From JAGLTN01 sp035403325 (GTDB taxonomy: Bacteria; Planctomycetota; Phycisphaerae; Sedimentisphaerales; Anaerobacaceae): DNA of 58,431 nt. The position numbers were made by a program, and so were the translations under genes. The notes beneath the pieces were generated by a model that did no database searches, was not told where the DNA came from, and saw only the letters and a program-made list of their open reading frames with translations. Location: positions 1-58,431 of the forward strand of contig CAZBKA010000002.1 of assembly GCA_964492365.1 (NCBI GenBank), written 5' to 3'. Positions 50,978 to 58,431 of the stretch are shown in pieces (position 1 is the stretch's first letter; every line of letters starts with the position of its first letter).

Positions 50978-51943
50978 ATGAGATCCTTAACAATTGGTAT
51001 TCTGGGATTATTGGTAATAACCGCTGTCAGTTTCGCTGATGTAGTAACTCTAAAGCAAGGGCAAACCCTTACCGGCAGCATCCTCGCAGATAAAGATACC
51101 ATGCTCATCCTCGACATAGGCTATACAGCTCTGTCAATTCCAAAAGATAACATTCTGCAATACCAATACACAGCTGATACCAACGGGTTATCAACCGATG
51201 CCAACGAACTGCCAAGCCCTGACGTTTCAACTCAGCAACTCTACCGAACAGCCGACCTCAAGGAGACATCCATCCAAAAATGCGTTGAACAAGTAGCAGA
51301 GGCAGTTGTAAAAGTATCAACGCCCGGCGGCCTCGGCTCTGGTTTTTTTATAAACGAACAAGGCTATCTGATAACCAACTGCCATGTAATTGAGCAGGAA
51401 ACAAAGATTGAAGTAACCATTTTCCAGAAAGGCCCAAACGGCTTTGAAAAGAAAACATTCAAAAAAGTAAAAATCGAAGCATTAAACCCGTTCGTTGATC
51501 TGGCGTTATTAAAAGTCGAAGACCTCGAAAATACCGAAATAAAATATGTATGCCTTGGTAATCTCGATGATATCAGGGTCGGCCAGCAGACATTTGCAAT
51601 AGGCACACCTCTGGGGCTGGAAAGAACTGTAACCGACGGCGTCATCAGCACAAAGAACCGATCTTTTGAGGGGCTGGTATATCTGCAGACAAACGCTGAC
51701 ATCAACCCGGGAAACTCCGGAGGCCCGCTGTTCAACCTTGCCGGTGAAGTCATAGGCGTAACCAATATGGGTTATATCTTCTTCGGCGGACTCGGCTTTG
51801 CAATACCAGTCGATTATGTAAAGCATTTTATCGAAAATAGAGAATCATTCGCATACGATAAAGACGCACCCAACACAGGCTATAGATACCTTCAGCCTGA
51901 CAGCAGAAAAAACAAACAAAAGCTTGATATTCAGAAAAATTAA
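50978..51943 (+). CDS. Secreted trypsin-like serine protease (HtrA/S1C type, no PDZ)
   Basis: A 321-residue protein with a signal peptide (1-20). A small beta module (about 21-70) is followed by a trypsin-fold domain (about 100-290) with the complete triad: N-C-H-V-I (His136), V-D-L-A-L-L-K-V (Asp174) and P-G-N-S-G-G-P (Ser247). No PDZ domain follows; the protein ends with a short polar tail. It likely works in periplasmic protein quality control or processing. The DUF3352-like gene follows after 36 bases. Confidence 0.9.
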   Translation: MRSLTIGILGLLVITAVSFADVVTLKQGQTLTGSILADKDTMLILDIGYTALSIPKDNILQYQYTADTNGLSTDANELPSPDVSTQQLYRTADLKETSIQKCVEQVAEAVVKVSTPGGLGSGFFINEQGYLITNCHVIEQETKIEVTIFQKGPNGFEKKTFKKVKIEALNPFVDLALLKVEDLENTEIKYVCLGNLDDIRVGQQTFAIGTPLGLERTVTDGVISTKNRSFEGLVYLQTNADINPGNSGGPLFNLAGEVIGVTNMGYIFFGGLGFAIPVDYVKHFIENRESFAYDKDAPNTGYRYLQPDSRKNKQKLDIQKN

Positions 51944-51979
51944 AAAAACAATCTGCATACTTCCAGAAAGGTTTATTAA

Positions 51980-53818
51980 GTGAAACATCTAAACAGAATC
52001 ATTCTCATCGCAATAGCAACGATCACGTTATCATCAACATTAACCGCTGAACCTTTACCAAAAACAGCAAAGGTCATCCCAGCGGATACCATTGCACTTA
52101 TTGAAATTGAAAATGTAAGTGAAATTAAAAGTCTATTTGAAAAAACATCCTTATACAAATTATATAAAGAACCAGCAATGCAGCCTTTTTTTGAAGAGAT
52201 AAAAACTAATTTTAAAAAAGGTTTTGAGAGCGAAGAAAACGTTTTCATCAAATCAATCACAGATTCACAATTGCTGCCAACCGGCAGGGTAAGTTTCGCA
52301 CTTGTATTAGACGCTGCTGCTGTTGAAAAAAATGAACCGACCGCACTTTTTATTACGCAATGGGGTGAAAACCTTGAAAAAATAAAAACACTTATTAATG
52401 AGTCACTAACCAAAGCTAACGAACAGGGATGGCACATTAAAACTGAAGAATACCGCTCAATAGAAATAAAAACCCTGACCACTGAAGAATCGGAAAGACT
52501 AAGCTTCGGCTTCGCTGGAAATTTAAGTTACTGCTTTATCGACGATGCTCTTTTAGGCTCGGAAGATATCGAAATTCTGAAATTCATGATTGCTCATTTA
52601 AAAGGCGGTACCGGCGAAACTCTTTTCGATGACAGCGGCTATAATGATGCAGTAAAATCTGTAGGCCCTGATCAGGATATCAGCTTCTTTTTCAATATGA
52701 AAAAGCTCATACAGACGTATTCAAGTAAAGACCCTTCAGGGCAAATGAAGATGCTGACTGATAATCTTGGATTTGACAACCTGGAAAATATTTCAGCTGC
52801 CGCGGGCATAGCAAGAAAAACTGGCAGTTCGTTTTCTGCGAAGATAAATGTTAAAATTGATGGCGAAAAGAAAGGCATTTTTAAAATGCTCGACTTAAAA
52901 TCGTCACCACTCAAAGCTCCTGACTTTCTACCAGCTTCGGTATATTCGATGACGGTAATCAATGCCGACCTGCCAAATGCATATGCTGAATTGTATAAAA
53001 TGCTCACAGCTTTCAATCCGGGCATTGCCGCGATACTCAATACTCCTCTGATCCCGCCATCACAGCCTGACCAGCCTTCATTGCTGCTTAAAACTTCTGT
53101 AATAGATTACTTAGGCTCACAGTTTATTTATGCTCAACAGCTAAATAAGCCTTTCAAAAATCGTAAATCACCAACCAATACATTCGTTGCAATAGAAACA
53201 ACAGACCATATTAATCTTGAAAAATCATTAAAAGAAATTCATGGAAAACTTTTAGCGGTTAATGAACCAGACTCGACAAGAGAGCTTTTAGGTCATACTA
53301 TTTATATCCTTAAAATGAAAAATCTTCCTATGTTCGCTATGCGAAACCCCGGCGGAGACCCAGATGAACCAGACCAACAAGATGTAAATATGCCGAACTT
53401 TGCCTTCACGGTTCTCAATACACACTTGATAATAGGTTCTGAAGAATCAGTTGAAAACATTGTCAGAAACCTGAACAGCAAAGAAGCCGTCTCACTAAAT
53501 TCAGCACAATGGTTCAATACTGCCAAATCAAATGCCACTCCCTCTGTTGGAGCTGCTATTGTGGAAGACAGCAACGCTGCCGCTGAAGCAATGTGGTGGA
53601 CAATTAAGCAATTTGCTGAAATGGTTAAAGAAGGAAATGATTCTAATAACAACCCCCAAGCGGCAGAATTCAGCGTTTTAGGCCCTATCAAACCAGAATT
53701 GCTGCCGGAATTCGAAACTGTCAGCAAATACTTCGGCATTTCTGTATTCCAGGGAATCAGTACTGCAGATGGATTTAGTTTCCAATACAACTATCTTGAT
53801 GCACAAAATATGAAGTGA
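51980..53818 (+). CDS. Large secreted hypothetical protein (DUF3352-like)
   Basis: A 612-residue protein with a signal peptide (about 1-22). Long alternation of beta strands and helices, with V-I-P-A-D-T-I-A-L-I-E-I-E near the start and repeated F-x-x-N-M-K-K and A-A-x-A-G-I segments, resembles DUF3352-type extracytoplasmic proteins. No catalytic or metal motif was seen. Follows the protease gene by 36 bases, so a shared operon and a role in envelope quality or protease targeting is a guess from position only. A strong terminator follows. Confidence 0.7.
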   Translation: MKHLNRIILIAIATITLSSTLTAEPLPKTAKVIPADTIALIEIENVSEIKSLFEKTSLYKLYKEPAMQPFFEEIKTNFKKGFESEENVFIKSITDSQLLPTGRVSFALVLDAAAVEKNEPTALFITQWGENLEKIKTLINESLTKANEQGWHIKTEEYRSIEIKTLTTEESERLSFGFAGNLSYCFIDDALLGSEDIEILKFMIAHLKGGTGETLFDDSGYNDAVKSVGPDQDISFFFNMKKLIQTYSSKDPSGQMKMLTDNLGFDNLENISAAAGIARKTGSSFSAKINVKIDGEKKGIFKMLDLKSSPLKAPDFLPASVYSMTVINADLPNAYAELYKMLTAFNPGIAAILNTPLIPPSQPDQPSLLLKTSVIDYLGSQFIYAQQLNKPFKNRKSPTNTFVAIETTDHINLEKSLKEIHGKLLAVNEPDSTRELLGHTIYILKMKNLPMFAMRNPGGDPDEPDQQDVNMPNFAFTVLNTHLIIGSEESVENIVRNLNSKEAVSLNSAQWFNTAKSNATPSVGAAIVEDSNAAAEAMWWTIKQFAEMVKEGNDSNNNPQAAEFSVLGPIKPELLPEFETVSKYFGISVFQGISTADGFSFQYNYLDAQNMK

Positions 53819-53833
53819 TATATAGAGAATAAT

Positions 53834-53873
53834 AAAAAGCCGGTATTGATATTACTCAAAACCGGCTTTTTAT
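53834..53873. terminator. Bidirectional terminator between the secreted hypothetical gene and hisG
   Basis: AGCCGGT (53838-53844) pairs with ACCGGCT (53861-53867) over a 16-base loop, with an A-run before and a T-run after. Serves both convergent genes. Confidence 0.9.
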
Positions 53874-53907
53874 TTTAGTATATTAGGCTGACGTCAATGG
53901 TATTAAA

Positions 53908-54783
53908 TCAGTGAATAACTTTGTTAAGTGGATAAGTAATTATCCCCGAAGCACCGGCACGTTTCAAAGCTGGAACAAGTTCTCTTTCGATGCTACTGTC
54001 AATAATTACTTCGATAGCGACATACTTGTCATCTGCAAGACTTGAAATCGTGGGGCTTTTTTCTGCTGGTAAAATTTTAATTATCTTAGGCAGATTATCC
54101 TTTTCAATATTAAGTTTCAAACCTACTTTGTTTCTTGCATCTATCGCAGCCTGGAGAAGAATAGAAATGTTTTCAATTTTTTCACGTTTGAAATTATCTT
54201 TCCATGCCTGCTTATTGGCAATAAATCTTGTTGTTGAAACTATGAGAGTGTCAATTATCCTCAGATTATTTGCTCTTATCGAAGAACCTGTTTCAGTCAG
54301 CTCAACGATAGCATTAACGAGCCTGGCTTTGACTTCGGTAGCACCCCAACTGAATTCGACTTTGACATCAATATTTTTATCAGCAAAATATTTTTTAGTT
54401 GCATTGACCAGTTCGGTAGCGATGATCCCGCCTTTCAATTGTTCAGGCGTAGTTATATCAGACTCACTGGGAACTGCCAACACCCATTTTGTAGGTCTGC
54501 TTGTTGCTTTGCTATAGGCCAATTCGCAAACTTCTATTACATCCGAATTATTTTCCATAATCCAGTCATGGCCTGTGATACCTGCGTCAATAACACCATC
54601 TGCAACATACTTGCTCATCTCCTGTGCGCGGAGCATAATAAGCTCAATCTGGTCATCATCTATCTGCGGCAGATAGCTTCTTTTGCTGTCTATAATGTTA
54701 AACCCTGCCTTAGCAAAGAGTTCTACTGTTGATTGCTGTAAACTGCCTGCAGGGATACCTAATCTTAACACTTTATCCGACAT
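53908..54783 (-). CDS. hisG: ATP phosphoribosyltransferase, long form
   Basis: A 291-residue enzyme that joins ATP and PRPP, the first step of histidine synthesis. D-A-G-I-T-G-H-D near residue 65, E-L-V-N-A-T-K-K and the P-loop-like E-L-T-E-T-G-S-S-I for PRPP are present. The extra about 75 C-terminal residues (L-P-A-E-K-S-P-T-I-S-S-L onward) are the regulatory ACT-like domain that binds histidine in the long, hexameric form, so no HisZ partner is needed. Last of a run infB-rbfA-(HhH-GPD-like)-hisG, 18 bases after the preceding gene. Confidence 0.95.
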   Translation of the reverse strand: MSDKVLRLGIPAGSLQQSTVELFAKAGFNIIDSKRSYLPQIDDDQIELIMLRAQEMSKYVADGVIDAGITGHDWIMENNSDVIEVCELAYSKATSRPTKWVLAVPSESDITTPEQLKGGIIATELVNATKKYFADKNIDVKVEFSWGATEVKARLVNAIVELTETGSSIRANNLRIIDTLIVSTTRFIANKQAWKDNFKREKIENISILLQAAIDARNKVGLKLNIEKDNLPKIIKILPAEKSPTISSLADDKYVAIEVIIDSSIERELVPALKRAGASGIITYPLNKVIH

Positions 54784-54801
54784 TTAAATATCAACCCTTT
54801 C

Positions 54802-55650
54802 CTATTTCTTACTTGTCTTTCTGGTCGTCTTTTCTTTGACGGCTTTTGTTTTAGTTTTTTTTGCTGTTTTTTTCTCAGTTACCTTCTTAACAACCTTTTT
54901 AGTTGTTGTCTTGGGAGTTACAACTTCTTCTTTCTTAGGCAACTCTTCAATTACATCTGCCGTGGTAACTTCCTTTGTGGTTTCCTTAGGAGCTTCTTTA
55001 TGGACTTCTTCCACTTTTACAACAGCTCTTTTCTTTTTAGGCTTATAACCTTCACTTTCTCGTCTGAGAAGTGAATAAAACTCATAACCTTGGTTAGCAG
55101 AAATTAGTCGAGTTAAAAAACCTTCGATTTCCTGCTGATCCGAGGAAGGATATACTAAGTCCTGATCAACAAGATAGTCTATCATTGCTACACTAAGCGG
55201 AATGGCATGTCCACCCAGAGCAGTAAGCATACAGTAGTCTGTCATAAAAACCGTAATGCCTTCGAGTTGTTCAATTGCCTGCTTTGCAGGACGCTTTCCA
55301 AGTTTTTTTAAACCCTCAAGGTCAATGTTATTAAAACGGGCAAAAACACTGGCTAGTACTCGTATAAGGGAACGTGCAACTTCACGGGCAAGTCCATCAT
55401 CTTTATAATTTATTATTTCGACGATCTCTTCTGTTCTTGAGACCCTTAATTCATTAAAATCAGTAAAGTAGTTGAGTATATTAGCAAATGTATCTTGCGT
55501 GCCTTTATCTGTAAGATGCTCAGATATTGCACCATAAATCAAAGCCTCTAAAATCGTATTATGTGTTACAGGATTTACTTTTCCATATTTTTTTGTCAGC
55601 GTCTTATACAGCTTCTCAATCTTATCGGAATATTCTTTGCTGTTTTTCAT
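54802..55650 (-). CDS. HhH-GPD-like protein with lysine-rich, histone-like tail
   Basis: A 282-residue protein. Residues about 1-205 are helical and follow the endonuclease III layout (start N-P-V-T-H-N-T-I-L-E-A-L, and a L-E-G-I-T-V-F helix-hairpin-helix-like turn), but neither the catalytic Lys motif nor the iron-sulfur cysteines are evident, so enzyme activity is doubtful. Residues about 210-282 are a Lys/Thr/Val/Glu low-complexity tail ending in many K-K-T-x-K repeats, as in H1-type or DNA-compacting tails. Possibly a DNA- or RNA-binding protein. Between rbfA and hisG. Confidence 0.65.
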   Translation of the reverse strand: MKNSKEYSDKIEKLYKTLTKKYGKVNPVTHNTILEALIYGAISEHLTDKGTQDTFANILNYFTDFNELRVSRTEEIVEIINYKDDGLAREVARSLIRVLASVFARFNNIDLEGLKKLGKRPAKQAIEQLEGITVFMTDYCMLTALGGHAIPLSVAMIDYLVDQDLVYPSSDQQEIEGFLTRLISANQGYEFYSLLRRESEGYKPKKKRAVVKVEEVHKEAPKETTKEVTTADVIEELPKKEEVVTPKTTTKKVVKKVTEKKTAKKTKTKAVKEKTTRKTSKK

Positions 55651-55707
55651 AATAACCTCTGTCTATCGAAATAAACTCTATCAGCTATAAAAGCCGTTTT
55701 TTCAGGA

Positions 55708-56148
55708 TCAATCCTGATTATCATTATCGTTTTCGTTTTCTTCTACTTCTTCTATTTCTTCTGCTTCATCAATATCATCGTTTTCATCAGTTACAAATTC
55801 ACTGGCAACTTCGTTTATAATCTTCATCGTCTCCATAGTCTTTTTAAGATTATCATCAATTTTAAAATGAAGCGATGGACAAAACCTCGTGGTAAGCCTG
55901 CCTGCAAGTATAGACTGTATTTTAGGCGTAGCATGCTCTATCGCCATGAATGTTTTGTTCCGTGATTTTTCATCACCACCAAAAATACTGAGATAAACAT
56001 CCGCAGCTTTTAAATTCGGCGATACATCAACCAGCGTAACCGAAACAAAACCTTGTATTCGTGGGTCGCTGAGATGATTGGCTATCGCATCACTGACAGC
56101 CTCTTTTATAGAACGTGATACTTTTTTCTGTCTTCTTGTCGTTTCCAT
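55708..56148 (-). CDS. rbfA: Ribosome-binding factor A with acidic tail
   Basis: A 146-residue protein. The first about 115 residues are RbfA: Q-K-K-V-S-R-S-I-K-E-A-V-S near the N-terminus, D-P-R-I-Q-G-F-V-S-V-T, and R-F-C-P-S-L-H-F-K-I-D-D. RbfA matures 16S rRNA in the 30S subunit. The C-terminal about 30 residues are almost all Asp, Glu and Asn, an unusual extension. It directly follows infB, the conserved order. Confidence 0.93.
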   Translation of the reverse strand: METTRRQKKVSRSIKEAVSDAIANHLSDPRIQGFVSVTLVDVSPNLKAADVYLSIFGGDEKSRNKTFMAIEHATPKIQSILAGRLTTRFCPSLHFKIDDNLKKTMETMKIINEVASEFVTDENDDIDEAEEIEEVEENENDNDNQD

Positions 56149-56203
56149 ATATTTTAAAGTTTCTTTTCGAAACCTAATAAACCCGAATTAATATTTTCTT
56201 ATC

Positions 56204-58431
56204 TTAAGAAAGGGTTCTCGCAACCTCTACTATTTCGTACATGTCAAAAATATCATCAACTTTAACATCATCAAATTTAGCGATCTTGATACCGCATTCA
56301 AGACCTGTTTTGACTTCACGTGCATCATCTTTGAAATGTTTGAGTGTTTCGATTGAAAGATTGTCATGGATAACAACATTATTTCTTATGAGCCTTACTC
56401 TAGCATTCTTGCGAACAACTCCGTCACTTACATAACAACCGGCAATCGTACCGAGTTTGGAAACTTTGAAAGTATCCCTGACAACAGCCCGTCCAATATT
56501 CTTTTCCTGTTCTTCAGGCTCAAGCAAACCTTCCATAGACTTCTGAAGCTCTTCTGTTATTCGATATATGATAGTATAAAGTCTTATATCAACACCACGA
56601 GCTTCTGCCAGCTTGGCAACATGGTCATCAGCAATAACATTGAAACCAATAATAATCGCATTTGATGCTTCGGCAAGCACAACATCACCTTCTGTAATAC
56701 CACCTGTTGCAGCATGAAGTATTTTGATTTTTACTTCCGGCGTACTCAACTCAGAGAGATACTTCGTAAGAACGTCTACAGAACCATGAACATCTGCACG
56801 AATAATTATATTAAGTTCTTTTACACAACCAGCTTCTATCTGACTAAACAGATTCTCAAGCGTCACCTGTGTTCGTTTGGCTAATGCGCTTTCTCGTAAT
56901 CTGAATACGTTTTCTTCAGCAGCGTTTTTGGCACGGTTTATATCATCAAGTTTATAGAATTTATCTCCAGCCTGCGGAACAGCACTCAAACCCGTCACTT
57001 CTACAGGCATCGAACTTGTTGCGGTTTTTAAATTCCTGCCGTAACTGTTTTTCATGGCTTTTACCCTGCCATATGCAGAACCGGCAAGTACAACGTCACC
57101 TTTGTTGAGTATACCTTCTTTCACAAGAAAAGTTGCAACCGGTCCACGCTGAGAATCCATTTCCGCTTCAACAACCCAACCTGTTGCAGGAATAGTGTTG
57201 TCGGCTTTTAAATCAAGCAATTCTGTAGTATAGTCAAGATACTCAAGCAATTCATCTATACCGGCACCAGTAACTGCCGAGGTTTTAACAACTTCTGTTT
57301 TGCCGCCCCACTCGACAGGAACCAGGTCATGCTCAGAGAATTGAGCATATATCCTATTGATATCACATCCCGGCAGATCACATTTATTCAGTGCTATAAT
57401 CACGGGAACATTCGCAGCTTTGGCATGGTGTATGGCCTCTACTGTCTGAGGCATGACACCATCATCAGAAGCAACAACCAAAACGACCACATCAGTCATA
57501 TTGGCACCCCTTGCGCGCATAGCAGTAAATGCTTCGTGCCCGGGCGTATCAAGGAATGTTATCTTGCTTTGACCAAAGCTTACCTGGTAGGCACCAATAT
57601 GCTGCGTTATACCACCAGCTTCACCAGATGCAACTTTCGTCGACCTTATCTTATCGAGCAGAGATGTCTTTCCATGGTCAACATGTCCTAACATTGTTAC
57701 AATAACGCTTCTCTTCTCAAGATTTTTTCTTTCTCTCTGTTCGAACTCCTTGCGGATTTCATCTTCAAGGCTTGCTTTTCGTTCAACAATAAGCTCTGTT
57801 CCAAATTCAACTGCAACTAATTCCGCAACCTCAGGACTAATAATCTGATTCGCAGTTACCATTACACCCTGTGCAATGAGTTTTGTTATTATATCAGAAG
57901 CTTTTACAGCTAAAGCAGCAGAAAGGTCCTTCACAATTATTGGTTCACTAATCGTTGCCCTTTCAGGACGTTGAATAGATTTAGCCTCACCGGGACCTTT
58001 GGTACTTATTTTTCGGGAAGGTCTGAGTCTTAAACCTTCACCGCCTGCTGCTGCAAGCCTTGCGCGTCTTTCATCAATATCTTTTTGTCTGCGATTATGA
58101 CCTAACTTACCTTTTTTAGGGGTTTCAACTTCAGTATCCGCAAACCTTCTACCATAAGTTCTGTCTTTGCGTTTTGTTTTGGATTTACCTTTTGTATCTT
58201 CTTCAACAACTTCAGCTGCAGCAATACCAGCTACAGGTATCAAAGGCACAGTTACAGATGCATCGTGCCTTGGTTTGGTATATGGAATTTTTTGACCAGC
58301 TGGCCTCGGTCTTGGCCTGCGACCCCTTTCCGGTTCTGGTTCTTCAACACGGACAAGCTGAGGACCGCTTAATCTAGCTGGGGCGGGCTTATTCATCATA
58401 GGCCCAGCCGGTTTCACAGGCTCGGGGATAG
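56204..58431 (-). CDS. infB: Translation initiation factor IF-2 (N-terminus beyond window)
   Basis: At least 742 residues are inside the window and the frame stays open to the right edge, so the protein is 5'-truncated; the GTG at 58417 is internal. Basic, Pro/Arg/Lys-rich N-terminal region, then the IF2_N segment, and the G domain with G-H-V-D-H-G-K-T, D-T-P-G-H-E-A-F and N-K-C-D. The C-terminal part contains the V-L-V-like beta domains and the fMet-tRNA-binding region. It delivers initiator tRNA to the 30S subunit. Leads the infB-rbfA series. Confidence 0.96.
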   Translation of the reverse strand, partial: IPEPVKPAGPMMNKPAPARLSGPQLVRVEEPEPERGRRPRPRPAGQKIPYTKPRHDASVTVPLIPVAGIAAAEVVEEDTKGKSKTKRKDRTYGRRFADTEVETPKKGKLGHNRRQKDIDERRARLAAAGGEGLRLRPSRKISTKGPGEAKSIQRPERATISEPIIVKDLSAALAVKASDIITKLIAQGVMVTANQIISPEVAELVAVEFGTELIVERKASLEDEIRKEFEQRERKNLEKRSVIVTMLGHVDHGKTSLLDKIRSTKVASGEAGGITQHIGAYQVSFGQSKITFLDTPGHEAFTAMRARGANMTDVVVLVVASDDGVMPQTVEAIHHAKAANVPVIIALNKCDLPGCDINRIYAQFSEHDLVPVEWGGKTEVVKTSAVTGAGIDELLEYLDYTTELLDLKADNTIPATGWVVEAEMDSQRGPVATFLVKEGILNKGDVVLAGSAYGRVKAMKNSYGRNLKTATSSMPVEVTGLSAVPQAGDKFYKLDDINRAKNAAEENVFRLRESALAKRTQVTLENLFSQIEAGCVKELNIIIRADVHGSVDVLTKYLSELSTPEVKIKILHAATGGITEGDVVLAEASNAIIIGFNVIADDHVAKLAEARGVDIRLYTIIYRITEELQKSMEGLLEPEEQEKNIGRAVVRDTFKVSKLGTIAGCYVSDGVVRKNARVRLIRNNVVIHDNLSIETLKHFKDDAREVKTGLECGIKIAKFDDVKVDDIFDMYEIVEVARTLS

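Noticed and set aside
1..58431. CRISPR array, tRNA, rRNA or prophage
   Set aside because: No regularly spaced repeats, tRNA cloverleaf ends, rRNA-like stretches or phage genes were recognised by reading; short RNAs in long gaps cannot be excluded.

Overview
The window looks like a piece of a Gram-negative, polysaccharide-degrading planctomycete, probably of the Phycisphaerae/Sedimentisphaerales kind. This is an inference: large secreted multi-domain carbohydrate-active enzymes, an N-terminal dockerin-like EF-hand pair, sialate O-acetylesterase-like paralogues, lipid A genes (lpxD, lpxI), GspE-type ATPases with membrane anchors, and moderately AT-rich DNA. No rRNA, tRNA or CRISPR array was seen. 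One scaffold gap (100 N, 1108-1207) interrupts a gene.

Region 1 (1-15,550) is a carbohydrate locus: three sialate O-acetylesterase-like genes in tandem (one truncated by the window edge, one broken by the gap, one fused to a six-hairpin glycosidase-like domain), a polysaccharide-deacetylase-like lipoprotein on the opposite strand, a large clan-A glycosidase with dockerin-like, LamG-like and DUF5060-like modules, a 1000-residue glycosidase-like protein with an inserted malectin-like domain, a cold-shock protein and an SSS-family symporter. The deacetylase gene lies between two exact 42-bp copies of a sigma-70-type promoter.

Region 2 (15,550-30,630, plus strand) is mostly housekeeping: pyrK-pyrD, an unusual HhH-GPD glycosylase next to a transposase remnant, a small hypothetical, a DUF167 protein, a MATE exporter, a transglutaminase-like/TPR protein, a Na+/Ca2+ exchanger, an FG-GAP protein, mnmA, then lpxD-lpxI and a double lipopolysaccharide-kinase-like protein.

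Region 3 (30,640-35,080, minus strand) is the translation operon thrS-infC-rpmI-rplT-pheS, with a strong hairpin between infC and rpmI and no pheT after pheS.

Region 4 (35,330-44,900, plus strand) holds a type IV pilus/type II secretion motor gene set: an FHA protein, a membrane-anchored PilB/GspE-like ATPase and a CvpA-like membrane protein; then, after a GH130 gene and a secreted hypothetical on the other strand, pilT, a second membrane-anchored PilB-like protein that has lost its Walker A lysine and Walker B acids, and a second CvpA-like protein. This duplicated module with an apparently dead ATPase is the most promising candidate for an undescribed system.

Region 5 (44,980-58,431) has a DUF6125-like protein, a second GH130, an MBL-fold hydrolase, the ymdB-like/rny pair, a secreted trypsin-like protease with a large secreted hypothetical, hisG, a HhH-GPD-like protein with a lysine-rich tail, rbfA with an acidic tail, and infB, which runs off the right edge.
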